Source of the DNA: a virus
Virus record (IMG/VR): IMGVR_UViG_3300043436_001486
Span: 1 to 62,453 of that record
Reading direction: 5' to 3' (one strand)
Length of the DNA stretch: 62,453 nt
Positions 16,424-23,629 of this stretch are shown one piece after another. Below the pieces are notes generated by a model that was given only the letters and a program-made list of their open reading frames with translations, did no database searches and was not told where the DNA came from. The translations under genes were made by a program, and so were the position numbers. Every line of letters starts with the position of its first letter. Position 1 is the first letter of the stretch.

Positions 16424-16868
16424 ATATTTCTTTAAAAGGGTTTGAAGAAATTCCTCCTAATTCAGCTGATTCGTCTTGCAAAAACTCTATTCTACTCTTC
16501 TTGTCCGACTGCCAGAATATGTAAGGGTTTAAGTAATAATGTCCTTTACCATACTTAGTTAGCGCTCCTGCATTACACAATTCTTCTATACATCTGTAGT
16601 ATGTTGCAATGCTTATTGGATTAGAGTTGTTATTTTTTAAGTAAGAAACAAACTTTAAATGCCCTTTAGAACTTACGATAACGCCATTCATTGTATTCGC
16701 CTCAGCAAGCAAGTAAAAAAGCAATTTCCAGCTTGTGCCACCATCAATATTCAGCGCAATCTTTACAAATGACTTGTAAACTTGCGTAAAGTCTTCATCA
16801 ATTTCAAAATAACCCTTCTTTGTAACGGTTATTGTTTTCTGCGTGTTAAAGTATATTCTCTTACTCAT
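16389..16868 (-). CDS. RepL-like winged-helix protein (leftward)
   Basis: 159 aa. Residues about 46-120 form a winged helix of the RepL plasmid-replication type: WKLLFYLLAEANTMNGVIVSS, ISIATYYRCIEELCNAGALTKYGKGHYYLNPYIFW. In this family the third helix and wing bind DNA, and the phrase 'YxxNPxxFW' closes the domain. A second protein of the same type lies at 30531-30992. The gene has a perfect Bacteroidota promoter and an operator-like dyad array upstream, so it is a candidate regulator or replication initiator. Confidence 0.6.
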   Translation of the reverse strand: MSKRIYFNTQKTITVTKKGYFEIDEDFTQVYKSFVKIALNIDGGTSWKLLFYLLAEANTMNGVIVSSKGHLKFVSYLKNNNSNPISIATYYRCIEELCNAGALTKYGKGHYYLNPYIFWQSDKKSRIEFLQDESAELGGISSNPFKEICDKGAVQSSSL

Positions 16869-16884
16869 GTTTGATTAGTTAATG

Positions 16885-16915
16885 CAAATGTAATCATTTA
16901 TAATAGTAATGCAAA
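16885..16915 (-). promoter_or_regulatory. Promoter TTTG-N19-TACATTTG
   Basis: On the minus strand the -33 box TTTG (16912-16915) is exactly 19 bp from the -7 box TACATTTG (16885-16892), the consensus spacing for Bacteroidota. The -7 box is 16 nt before the ATG of the RepL-like gene (start at 16868). Confidence 0.75.
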
Positions 16916-17017
16916 ATATATTATAATCAGCTATTTATAATATTATGCGTTAATATATAAATAAATAGAGAAAAAGTTCTAATGAATTGATTGTCAACAA
17001 TTTAAGTAAAAAAGTAG

Positions 17018-17076
17018 TCTCATCTGGTGAGAGTTGTACTATCACGTGGTGAGAGTTGTACTATCATCTGGTGATA
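17018..17076. promoter_or_regulatory. Three-dyad operator-like array, 22-bp period
   Basis: Three copies of a 15-bp inverted repeat lie at 17018-17032 (TCTCA-TCTGG-TGAGA), 17040-17054 (TATCA-CGTGG-TGAGA) and 17062-17076 (TATCA-TCTGG-TGATA), separated by identical 'GTTGTAC' spacers. The centres are 22 bp apart, two helical turns, so bound dimers would face the same side of DNA. The array is about 100 bp upstream of the promoter of the RepL-like gene and overlaps the end of a small membrane-peptide gene. Confidence 0.7.
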
Positions 17077-17183
17077 ACGTTTGCTATTTTTTTAGCCAAA
17101 TCAGCTGTCTCTATTGCGAAATATGCAAGTATGAATACAGGTATGCTAACAACAAAGAAGTATACAATCTGCAGTACTCTCAT
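17064..17183 (-). CDS. 39-aa single-span membrane peptide
   Basis: The frame MRVLQIVYFFVVSIPVFIL... gives one membrane span (about 4-24) and a basic end AKKIANVITR. It starts inside the stop of the DUF1660-like gene (ATGA overlap). Its stop codon lies within the third operator dyad. Small membrane peptides of this kind can act in superinfection exclusion or lysis control; here the function is unknown. Confidence 0.5.
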   Translation of the reverse strand: MRVLQIVYFFVVSIPVFILAYFAIETADLAKKIANVITR

Positions 17184-17341
17184 AGGAACTCATTTATAAG
17201 TGCGTGCTTATGCTCTCCACACCTCCTGCACTTTCCTATTGCTGATGCCCCATGAATCCAAGAAATCCTCCATTTGTGGCCAAATAAACTGCAAAGTAGT
17301 TTTTTAATCATGTGTGAAAGGCTAAGTAGTTTGTTGCTCAT
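17180..17341 (-). CDS. DUF1660-like zinc-ribbon protein
   Basis: 53 aa. The pattern LLCSLFGHKWRI ... GKCRRCGEHK is that of small prophage/phage proteins of the DUF1660 type: a CxLFGHKW N-terminus and a CxxC pair. Only one further Cys is visible, at about residue 17, so metal binding would need it plus a His. Function unknown. Confidence 0.6.
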   Translation of the reverse strand: MSNKLLSLSHMIKKLLCSLFGHKWRISWIHGASAIGKCRRCGEHKHALINEFL

Positions 17342-17344
17342 ATT

Positions 17345-17551
17345 TTACTTTATTTTAGTGCCATCTGGGTTAGTTCCCTTGTCATTGAACTTCTGGTACT
17401 CATATACTGGGTATACCTCGTCAAATAATTCTTGTCCTGCCCATACCCCACTTACCATCTCAAAACTCCACACACCATCAGCAATCTTCCACCTTGCGTT
17501 CTTCCTCTGCTGATTCTTCTTTATGTACTCTGCTATGCTGTGCGTTACCAT
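17345..17551 (-). CDS. Hypothetical protein
   Basis: 68 aa, with a basic N-terminus (IKKNQQRKNARWKIADGVWSFEM) and aromatic C-terminus (YPVYEYQKFND). It overlaps the upstream Cys-rich gene by 74 nt in another frame, so its reality is less certain, but the 3-nt gap to the next gene supports it. No domain is recognised. Confidence 0.5.
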   Translation of the reverse strand: MVTHSIAEYIKKNQQRKNARWKIADGVWSFEMVSGVWAGQELFDEVYPVYEYQKFNDKGTNPDGTKIK

Positions 17552-17738
17552 TTACTATGTCTTTTAGCTGATTAAATATGTCTTCAGAATGTTCTCCCCA
17601 GTACATCTTGCAGGTACTATTTTCAAATGGAGGAACTGAAAAATAAGCCTGCCATAATTCATTTGCCTTTGCCGTAAACCTATAGCAGCTTTCTTTTACT
17701 GGGCAAAACATACCCGTACATTTAGTTATATCACTCAT
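17478..17738 (-). CDS. Cysteine-containing conserved phage protein
   Basis: 86 aa. The N-terminus KCTGMFCPVKESCYRFTAKANELWQAYF ... NSTCKMYW is a pattern I recall from many Bacteroidota phage proteins of unknown function; the four Cys could bind a metal. The C-terminal third (HKEESAEEERKVEDC) is highly charged. The start overlaps the upstream stop by 4 nt. Confidence 0.65.
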   Translation of the reverse strand: MSDITKCTGMFCPVKESCYRFTAKANELWQAYFSVPPFENSTCKMYWGEHSEDIFNQLKDIVNGNAQHSRVHKEESAEEERKVEDC

Positions 17739-17974
17739 TTTAATCTTTTTTTAATGTCTGATTGGGAGTAGTTTAGTCCAAGAGAAATCCTGTCCTTGTC
17801 TTGTATTTCGTTCATTTCCAGCTTTTTAATAACGTATTCATACTGATGGGTATGCCTTAATTCATCTATTATAAAGTGTAAAGTTCGCTTTCTTTCATCA
17901 TCATAGGTAGTTCTCTCTAAGAAATCATGCAGGTAGTCTCTCTTTCCGTCTCCAATACTGTCCTCTGTGTACAT
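17735..17974 (-). CDS. Hypothetical charged protein
   Basis: 79 aa, rich in Asp, Glu, Lys and Arg (RKRTLHFIIDELRHTHQYEYVIKKLEMNEIQDKDR), mostly helical. It lies 4 nt behind a tiny zinc-ribbon gene and is coupled to the next gene by an ATGA overlap. No family is recognised. Confidence 0.6.
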   Translation of the reverse strand: MYTEDSIGDGKRDYLHDFLERTTYDDERKRTLHFIIDELRHTHQYEYVIKKLEMNEIQDKDRISLGLNYSQSDIKKRLK

Positions 17975-17978
17975 AAAA

Positions 17979-18083
17979 TTAGTTTTTTGTTCCGCAATGT
18001 GGGCATAAAGGAATAGATTTTTTACCCTTGTAAATAGTCTGGGTAAATAGCTTCTTGCAGTTTTTACACTTTAGCCAAACCAT
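17979..18083 (-). CDS. 34-aa zinc ribbon
   Basis: The frame starts inside the end of 18064-18375 and encodes MVWLKCKNCKKLFTQTIYKG..., with a second pair in LCPHCGTKN. Two CxxC pairs 18 residues apart make a minimal zinc ribbon. The Cys pattern argues against chance. Confidence 0.6.
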   Translation of the reverse strand: MVWLKCKNCKKLFTQTIYKGKKSIPLCPHCGTKN

Positions 18084-18375
18084 CTACAAACTTTTTAATG
18101 ATTAATTCAAGTTCATCCTGCTGCTCTCTTTCTAAACTCATCATCAGCCTAAGAACCTCGTCATACCTAAGTGTGTCAATAGTCTTTAGCACAGACGGGT
18201 CTGTCTTTAACTGCATAGCTTTTACAATCCAATGAAACTTGTTAGCTATGGATGCTATATTCTGCCTAACATACTTGTCAATTCTCTTGTCAATAACCAA
18301 ATCATCAGCATACATAAATCCATTTACCGCACTAACATAAACCATGAATAGGTTTTCTCTTTGGCTTTCAGTCAT
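18064..18375 (-). CDS. Hypothetical helical protein
   Basis: 103 aa. An N-terminal segment RENLFMVYVSAVNGFMYADDLVIDKRIDKYVRQNI and a C-terminal EREQQDELELIIKKFVDGL are amphipathic. No catalytic or metal motif is visible. It is 9 nt downstream of the primase-helicase gene and so probably shares its transcript; a replication accessory role is a guess. Confidence 0.6.
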   Translation of the reverse strand: MTESQRENLFMVYVSAVNGFMYADDLVIDKRIDKYVRQNIASIANKFHWIVKAMQLKTDPSVLKTIDTLRYDEVLRLMMSLEREQQDELELIIKKFVDGLAKV

Positions 18376-18384
18376 AATTATTGT

Positions 18385-20232
18385 TTAAAATGATGAATCT
18401 TCTAAGTCTAAATCCTCTTCTCTCTCCTTGTCAATAAGCTTCTTGTCCATTCTTAGGTAGTCCCTTTCAAATGGAAGGTGTCCGTATTCATCCGTAAATT
18501 CTACTCCGTTGTGCATTTTTATACGTATGGATTCTCCGTTCTTAGTAACTCCTCCACCCGTAAACTCTGCTGTCCTATGCTTTACAATCTTTAGCTCGTT
18601 AATCATCCAGCTTTCCGGGTCTTGCGTATTCCTATTCATTACAATGAATATGTCAGTCTTATTTACCAGAACTGCGCCACCATCAGCATCAGCAGGGTAA
18701 GGCATTGGCTGATTACCGTCCTTATTCCTTTGCCTCTGGCTTTCACTCCTTGTATGTACAGAAAGTAGTACAGTTATGTTTGTCCTCTTGGTAAACAGAA
18801 GCATATTGGTGTACATTTCCATCTCATGCTCATACTTAGAGGCCTTTCCGCTCATTTTAAGTGAGTTTACTGGGTCTATCAGTAGGCCTTTTACGGCATG
18901 AAACTTAGAAACCGATTCAGCGTACTCCAGAATCTCCTCATAATCATGCATCTTGTCGTTGTTAATGAAGAAAATTCTGTCATTAACCCACTTCATTGCC
19001 TGCTGAAAGAAGTCTTCTGGGCAGTCTTTAATCTTTGAGCCTACATAAAACTCTACGAATCTCATCTTAACGGATGCTACCTTGTTCTCTCCCGTATAAA
19101 CTACCCAGCACCAATCATACTTCAGCGCTGAAAGGAATATAAGCCACAAAGTAACTTGTGTTTTACCCGTAGAAGTATGGCTTAGAATCGCATAGAACTG
19201 CCCTTCATTGAGAAGTAAATGCTTGTCCATGTCTTCATACCCAAATGGTTTACCCATTGGAATTAAGCCTGCTCTGTACTTCCTAATGAACTCTTCATCA
19301 GCTCTGTTGTTTGAGAGGAAAGAAAGTTCATCCTCAATAGCACCTACCTCATGCCAAACTTCCTGCTCATACCTATCAATGTCGCTGATTGGCATATACC
19401 TTCCAGCCTTAATGCCATCTCTTACGGCCTTTAGCTCTGTCTCCTGCTCATCATGGGCAAACTTCTGCATTACCTCATACTCCAGAACCATCGTCCCAAT
19501 GTACTCCTCTACAATACCGCCAGAAATCAGCCCGCCGACAAGGTACGCTGATTTGATTACAGCATTGTGCCTACTTCCTTGTTCAGCTACCCTAATCATC
19601 TTAGCAGCAACCCCAAGCCTTTTGTAGTCTGTGAATCCAGAAGTCATAGTAACGCCCTGCGTAACTACCTTCTCTGTTAATTCAAAGAATACTTGGGAGT
19701 TTTCGTTTATGTAAATGTCTGGGTCATAGCTGAAGAACAGAACCCTTGACGGGTTTCTTGCAGTCGGGTCAAATACAGGGTAGCGTTTTAGTAGTGCAGT
19801 ATAGTGTTCATCATGCCTATTACCATCAGCAATCTTAATCAGTCCATGCAGTCCGGTGCCCGAAGGGGAAGTCCATAAGGCATAAATATACGGGTCTTTA
19901 TGCACCTCCGCCTTATACTTCTGAATATCTACATCATCAATGTCAAATGGCAATAGCTTTGAGTGTTCAGAAAGGGAGTCATCAGTCCTATATGACTTGT
20001 AATAACTACCATCTTCCCTCTCTTTTATGACTTGAATGTCAAACTTTCCAGCAAATAGAACGCAAGGGAGTGTCATTTTTAAATCCCTAATTCGGGAATC
20101 ATCCGACTCAGCCCTTATTTTTTCTATTAAATCTTTCTGGTTGCCGTTCCTTATGCCATCAAGGACAGTAGGAAGCTCAATGTAATACGGGTTTTCAACA
20201 TCCTTAAAAGACCTAAATACTGTTACCTTCAT
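18385..20232 (-). CDS. Primase-helicase fusion (VirE/BT4734-type N-domain plus SF4 helicase)
   Basis: 615 aa. Residues about 50-180 resemble the BT4734/VirE N-terminal domain, an archaeo-eukaryotic primase-like fold: LLPFDIDDVD (acidic metal site) and WTSPSGTGLHGLIKI (His-containing motif). Residues about 330-580 form a DnaB-like RecA domain with Walker A SHTSTGKTQ (about 350-358), Walker B GLLIDPVNSL and a sensor VLLSVHTRSE. It would prime and unwind at the phage fork. The C-terminal tail EEDLDLEDSSF is acidic like an SSB tip. The start overlaps the DnaA-like gene by 20 nt. Confidence 0.8.
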   Translation of the reverse strand: MKVTVFRSFKDVENPYYIELPTVLDGIRNGNQKDLIEKIRAESDDSRIRDLKMTLPCVLFAGKFDIQVIKEREDGSYYKSYRTDDSLSEHSKLLPFDIDDVDIQKYKAEVHKDPYIYALWTSPSGTGLHGLIKIADGNRHDEHYTALLKRYPVFDPTARNPSRVLFFSYDPDIYINENSQVFFELTEKVVTQGVTMTSGFTDYKRLGVAAKMIRVAEQGSRHNAVIKSAYLVGGLISGGIVEEYIGTMVLEYEVMQKFAHDEQETELKAVRDGIKAGRYMPISDIDRYEQEVWHEVGAIEDELSFLSNNRADEEFIRKYRAGLIPMGKPFGYEDMDKHLLLNEGQFYAILSHTSTGKTQVTLWLIFLSALKYDWCWVVYTGENKVASVKMRFVEFYVGSKIKDCPEDFFQQAMKWVNDRIFFINNDKMHDYEEILEYAESVSKFHAVKGLLIDPVNSLKMSGKASKYEHEMEMYTNMLLFTKRTNITVLLSVHTRSESQRQRNKDGNQPMPYPADADGGAVLVNKTDIFIVMNRNTQDPESWMINELKIVKHRTAEFTGGGVTKNGESIRIKMHNGVEFTDEYGHLPFERDYLRMDKKLIDKEREEDLDLEDSSF

Positions 20233-20659
20233 CTAAGTTTTTTTTCTCGTAAAAATCCGCTATGTCTTTGTCAAATGCCGCTATGAGAACTTGTAATCTT
20301 TCATCATACTTCAAGTGCCCGTTAATCTTATTGAGGTGGTATATAACCCCAGAATGGTCTGCAACATTAACGTATTGGGAAATCCTTTGAAGGGAAAGCC
20401 TTGAGTATTTATTTAACAAATACACAGCAACCTGCCTTGCCTCTACTACTCCCCTAGTTCTATTCTTTTTTGAAATCTCTACTCCTAACTTTCTTTGAAC
20501 TAAGTCAACAATGAAGTACGGCTCTATAATACTTGCTGAATTATTAATCCTTGAGACTACTCCGCAGTCAACCCCAAGTTCTATTGCCAGCGCATAGGCC
20601 TCTTCTATTTTTCTCAAAATATGTTTGACTACCTCTATCCTAAGTGTGTTATTTTCCAT
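20213..20659 (-). CDS. DnaA domain IV-like DNA-binding protein
   Basis: 148 aa. Residues about 68-117 (RTRGVVEARQVAVYLLNKYSRLSLQRISQYVNVADHSGVIYHLNKI) follow the DnaA C-terminal pattern: Arg/Gln-rich first helix, LSL..I........DHS.V.....KI. The DHS signature contacts the DnaA box in bacteria. There is no AAA+ domain, so it cannot unwind DNA alone. Position directly upstream of the primase-helicase suggests that it marks the origin and loads the helicase. Confidence 0.75.
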   Translation of the reverse strand: MENNTLRIEVVKHILRKIEEAYALAIELGVDCGVVSRINNSASIIEPYFIVDLVQRKLGVEISKKNRTRGVVEARQVAVYLLNKYSRLSLQRISQYVNVADHSGVIYHLNKINGHLKYDERLQVLIAAFDKDIADFYEKKNLDEGNSI

Positions 20660-20921
20660 TGTTATATTTTTCTTCGTAATATTCCTCTTTACTATAATGC
20701 GGTAAGTTGGGGTGGCTTATAGGTGTTTCTTGTCCATCGGAAAATGCTTTCATTATATGCTCTTTCTCCATTGCTTTTGCTTCTGCTATGTCATCCTGAG
20801 ATAGGTAACCTTGCCTATGGTGGTATCTTAGTGCCAACCATTCAACTGCTGTTAAGTTTTTAAGTATTCCAATATTCATATCGGCATTACTTGTTTGTGT
20901 TATTTTTATTTGTTGTGCCAT
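20649..20921 (-). CDS. Hypothetical protein
   Basis: 90 aa. It reads AVEWLALRYHHRQGYLSQDDIAEAKAMEKEHIMKAFSDGQ, a helical stretch typical of small conserved phage proteins of unknown function that lie among recombination genes. It overlaps the DnaA-like start by 11 nt. Confidence 0.65.
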   Translation of the reverse strand: MAQQIKITQTSNADMNIGILKNLTAVEWLALRYHHRQGYLSQDDIAEAKAMEKEHIMKAFSDGQETPISHPNLPHYSKEEYYEEKYNNGK

Positions 20922-20924
20922 AGT

Positions 20925-21167
20925 TTATAGTTTTTCGTATGTTGCTTCAAAGATGTCGGGTTTGCAAGGGTAAAATTCACCTTTAATTCCTTTGATTATG
21001 TAGTCTCCTTTGCTTGCTAACATATTACCTTCCAAGGTTTCTATTACTACGCCTGTTAAAGGATGCCATTTTAATTTATCTCCACAGAACTCCACTAATA
21101 CATCTGTATTATCTGCTGTTAATTGGATAGCTTCAATTACTACTGGTTTCTTTCTGTATTGTGCCAT
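20925..21167 (-). CDS. Conserved phage protein, GDYIIKG...CKPDIFE family
   Basis: 80 aa. It starts AQYRKKPVVIEAIQL and ends GDYIIKGIKGEFYPCKPDIFEATYE, a pattern that I recall from a very widespread small phage family. The fold is predicted mainly beta. Biochemical function is unknown in all members that I know. Confidence 0.75.
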   Translation of the reverse strand: MAQYRKKPVVIEAIQLTADNTDVLVEFCGDKLKWHPLTGVVIETLEGNMLASKGDYIIKGIKGEFYPCKPDIFEATYEKL

Positions 21168-21178
21168 AGTTTATTTGT

Positions 21179-21343
21179 TTAAAATATTCTGTACAAATCT
21201 GAATACTCGTCAGCCTTCTTATGCTTGGAAATCTTTTCACACACCTTGCAGTATGTTGCCAGCTTGTCTACTCTTGTGAGGCTTTTAAAGAACTCATCAG
21301 CGGGCTTAACCAACTTGCATTTAGGACATTTCTTTTCCTTCAT
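21179..21343 (-). CDS. Small zinc-finger protein, paralogue of 15408-15569
   Basis: 54 aa: CPKCKLVKPADEFFKS then YCKVCEKISKHKKADEYSDLYRIF. The two CxxC pairs, the aromatic after the first pair and the '.EY..LY..F' end match the gene at 15408-15569. The start overlaps the stop of the upstream gene (ATGA). Confidence 0.65.
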   Translation of the reverse strand: MKEKKCPKCKLVKPADEFFKSLTRVDKLATYCKVCEKISKHKKADEYSDLYRIF

Positions 21344-21795
21344 TTTGCAAGTGTAATTTTATAAGATGTTGTACTTGTTTTTGTAGGGCCAATAGCAGCT
21401 TCTCCATTCTCGTCAACAAGTGTATGTCCAGCAGGTATTTTCTTTAGTAAATCCTCTCTTTGCTTAAGTGCTGATGTTGATTCATCATTCCTTGCTTTCA
21501 GTTCAGCCCATGTAGAATCTCCAGAATAATCATACTTAACTCCCGTTTCAGCAGTTTCAATCTTGGCATCATAAATATTTACTTTCCCCCCTTGGTATTT
21601 ATAAAGCTCGTCAATCGTGTATTTATTTAGCCTTTCTCTGGCATCTTTAACGAACTCTTCAATAACTTTAAGCTGTAAGGCTACATCAATAGCATTTACT
21701 TCTCCGTTGTCAACTTGCTGAATAAGTATGTCTGACGCAATCTTGATGTCAGACTTGGTAGGTTTAAGGTTTTGTAGTTGTAGTTCCATTTTCAA
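21340..21795 (-). CDS. Hypothetical helical phage protein
   Basis: 151 aa. The N-terminal half is helical (DVALQLKVIEEFVKDARERLNKYTIDELYKY). The middle has VNIYDAKIETAETGVKYDYSGD and the end TSYKITLAK. Proteins of this pattern are frequent near phage ERF or RecT genes, and the ERF gene is two genes upstream. Possibly a recombination accessory; no catalytic residues are evident. Confidence 0.65.
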   Translation of the reverse strand: MKMELQLQNLKPTKSDIKIASDILIQQVDNGEVNAIDVALQLKVIEEFVKDARERLNKYTIDELYKYQGGKVNIYDAKIETAETGVKYDYSGDSTWAELKARNDESTSALKQREDLLKKIPAGHTLVDENGEAAIGPTKTSTTSYKITLAK

Positions 21796-21973
21796 TGTTT
21801 GTAGTGCGAATAATTGTTATTTCTGGTTGTGAAGTTCCATCAAGTACCCTTTCGTAAAATTCCATAGCCTTCTCGCTATTGTGGGACAATGAACCCGTTA
21901 CATACTCTCCATCAATACTTGTGTAGTACCAAATGACTTCTCCCTTTTTTTCTTTAACAAAATCTATTCTCAT
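21764..21973 (-). CDS. Hypothetical small protein
   Basis: 69 aa, predicted mainly beta (VIWYYTSIDGEYVTGSLSHNSEKAMEFYERVLDG). It overlaps the next gene by 32 nt and the ERF stop by 4 nt. No family is recognised. Confidence 0.6.
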   Translation of the reverse strand: MRIDFVKEKKGEVIWYYTSIDGEYVTGSLSHNSEKAMEFYERVLDGTSQPEITIIRTTNIENGTTTTKP

Positions 21974-22506
21974 GGTTTGGTGTTTAATTGTTCTTTAACT
22001 TCTTTAGAAAGCTTATACTTCTTCTCTACATCAGCAATGCTTCCGCCCTCCAGAACGTACTTGTGTGCTGCATCAAACTGCGTAGTGCCTTTGTTTAACC
22101 ACGGCTTACCATCGTCTTTCTTCTCCTCATGCGTGTTTGTTTCATCAGCATCCTTTGTGTCATCAATGGCAAACATTCCATTAAGGGCATACTTTCTGGC
22201 ATAGGATGAAGACGCGCCCGTAATCTGGCTGTCAGACATTCCCTTCTGCGTTTCTGGTTCTCTTGCAAAGGCTGAAACTGAAATAGAATCTGTACCATTG
22301 GAAACTTTGACAGTCGCCTTTACATATACCCTGTCGCCAATAATAGCCATGTCATCGCTGATTGTCAGTATGCAGTTATGCTTAAATAGTAAAGGCTTAA
22401 CGGCCTCAAGGATGTCTTCTGCGTTTCTGTACTTGTAGCCTCCAAACTTGTTGAATTGGGACTTAGGTGCTTTAAGTTCGTTCTGAATGTGTACTAATTC
22501 TTTCAT
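21970..22506 (-). CDS. erf: ERF family single-strand annealing protein
   Basis: 178 aa. The ERF signature is clear: ELKAPKSQFNKFGGYKYRNAEDILEAVKPLL at residues 8-38, then VRATV-like KATVKVSNGTDSISVSAFARE and GMSDSQITGASSSYARKYALNGMFAIDDTKDAD. ERF proteins form rings that anneal complementary single strands in phage recombination and genome circularisation. The C-terminus is a variable charged tail. It is coupled to small genes on both sides by ATGA overlaps. Confidence 0.9.
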   Translation of the reverse strand: MKELVHIQNELKAPKSQFNKFGGYKYRNAEDILEAVKPLLFKHNCILTISDDMAIIGDRVYVKATVKVSNGTDSISVSAFAREPETQKGMSDSQITGASSSYARKYALNGMFAIDDTKDADETNTHEEKKDDGKPWLNKGTTQFDAAHKYVLEGGSIADVEKKYKLSKEVKEQLNTKP

Positions 22507-22679
22507 TGTTTATGTGCTTTTGGGTTTGATGTTATTCCATATTCGTAAAATGCAGAAAGGATTTTTACCTCTAATTCTTGGTTAACTTCCTCTATCTGTT
22601 TCTCATTTAGCGAATCGTGAAAATACTCACGAATGTATTTCTGTACCTTTTCAATTACATTGTCTTGTACTTGTTTCAT
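22503..22679 (-). CDS. Hypothetical small protein
   Basis: 58 aa, helical and charged (VIEKVQKYIREYFHDSLNEKQIEEVNQELEVKIL). Its start overlaps the stop of 22676-22873 and its stop overlaps the ERF start, both as ATGA, so it is very likely translated. Function unknown. Confidence 0.6.
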   Translation of the reverse strand: MKQVQDNVIEKVQKYIREYFHDSLNEKQIEEVNQELEVKILSAFYEYGITSNPKAHKQ

Positions 22680-22873
22680 AATTCTATGTGTGGTGTTGGT
22701 GGGAAATATTCTGCTGATGGTAGATTCTTTTCAGCATTGTTTACAATGCCTTTTACTCTTTGGTATATGTTTTCATCATGCCATATTGCGTGATGAACTT
22801 TAGCTATGAATACCATTCTGTCTGGTTCACTCATTCTTGCAAATGATGAAATGTTTTCTAAGATTTCTTTCAT
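22676..22873 (-). CDS. Hypothetical small protein
   Basis: 65 aa (EILENISSFARMSEPDRMVFIAKVHHAIWHDENIYQRV), helical, with no known motif. The sequence just before the ATG reads CCTTAAATT on the minus strand, a leader motif shared by several genes of this arm. Confidence 0.6.
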   Translation of the reverse strand: MKEILENISSFARMSEPDRMVFIAKVHHAIWHDENIYQRVKGIVNNAEKNLPSAEYFPPTPHIEL

Positions 22874-22877
22874 AAAT

Positions 22878-23039
22878 TTAAGGTTTAACGATTGTTATAA
22901 CTGGCTTTTTCTTATTCCAATAGTGTTTTGCGTGCTTGATGCATCCGCATTGGCAGGTATATATTTCGTGCCTATACCTTTCAGCCTTGTGCAGACTTCT
23001 TATCTCCCACTTGTGCGGCTTGCTCGTTGTAATCTTCAA
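22878..23039 (-). CDS. Small Cys/His protein, start uncertain
   Basis: The C-terminal part KPHKWEIRSLHKAERYRHEIYTCQCGCIKHA looks like a real metal-binding protein, with CQCGC and several His. No ATG lies near; I place the start at a TTG at 23037-23039 (53 aa). The frame is open to an ATG at 23156, but that extension overlaps the upstream gene and looks like a shadow. Confidence 0.45.
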   Translation of the reverse strand: MKITTSKPHKWEIRSLHKAERYRHEIYTCQCGCIKHAKHYWNKKKPVITIVKP

Positions 23040-23187
23040 GAGTACTTGAAAAAACCCCAATAATGAATAATGGGAAAGGGAGTTTTGATTTGTCTTTCTT
23101 TGGCAACTTGTTCCAATCGTACTTGAGGGAATCGTAGTTTCTTGCTGTAAATTCATAAACTGCTTTTAAGGTTTGTTGTGCGTTCAT
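22981..23187 (-). CDS. Hypothetical small protein
   Basis: 68 aa. AQQTLKAVYEFTARNYDSLKYDWNKLPKKDKSKLPFPLFIIGVFSSTLEDYNE: soluble, with one moderately hydrophobic patch. The start is 1 nt from the stop of the membrane peptide upstream. No family is recognised. Confidence 0.55.
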   Translation of the reverse strand: MNAQQTLKAVYEFTARNYDSLKYDWNKLPKKDKSKLPFPLFIIGVFSSTLEDYNEQAAQVGDKKSAQG

Positions 23188-23188
23188 T

Positions 23189-23332
23189 TTATTTGTTTAA
23201 TTTGTGTTCAATAGCATCAGCCAAGCTTAGTATTCCGTCAAGCAAAAATTCAAGGATGGTTGCCATGAGTATTAGCAAGAACCAAGCTGTCATTGGCAAT
23301 GCCAATACGATTAGTAGTAATATTTTCTTCAT
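23189..23332 (-). CDS. 47-aa single-span membrane protein
   Basis: Residues 3-29 (KILLLIVLALPMTAWFLLIL...) form one long hydrophobic helix followed by an acidic/basic end DAIEHKLNK. The leader carries the AACCTTAAAA motif. It may act at the membrane during takeover; nothing more can be said. Confidence 0.55.
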   Translation of the reverse strand: MKKILLLIVLALPMTAWFLLILMATILEFLLDGILSLADAIEHKLNK

Positions 23333-23368
23333 AATTTTAAGGTTGTGTGCAATTTAATAACTTGTTAG

Positions 23369-23629
23369 TTAATTGCCAAAATTATTTTCAGATTCAATCC
23401 AGCTATGGATTTGCTCAACTATGACACCAATGTGTTCTTTAGTCAATAACTTGGTAATGTCAATTTCTGGCAGTCCAATGAATCCCATTGTAATCTTCTG
23501 AATTTCTATGGTAACGTAGTCAAATTGGCTTACATTCCCATTAAACTCCCTTAATTCATTACTTTCTTCAATCGTGTAATGTGCGTCTATTGAGAACTTG
23601 TCTCCGTATGCAAGTGCTATTGTCTTCAT
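23369..23629 (-). CDS. Hypothetical protein
   Basis: 86 aa, mixed alpha/beta, acidic (DAHYTIEESNELREFNGNVSQFDYVTIEIQKITMG). Coupled to the upstream gene by a 4-nt overlap. One of a string of orphan genes in the leftward arm; no family recognised. Confidence 0.6.
   Translation of the reverse strand: MKTIALAYGDKFSIDAHYTIEESNELREFNGNVSQFDYVTIEIQKITMGFIGLPEIDITKLLTKEHIGVIVEQIHSWIESENNFGN

Noticed and set aside
17018-17076. CRISPR-like short repeats
   Set aside because: Only three units with identical short spacers; they are operator dyads, not repeat-spacer units.
19208-19627. Rightward 139-codon frame inside the primase-helicase gene
   Set aside because: Ser-rich antisense shadow without features of a protein.
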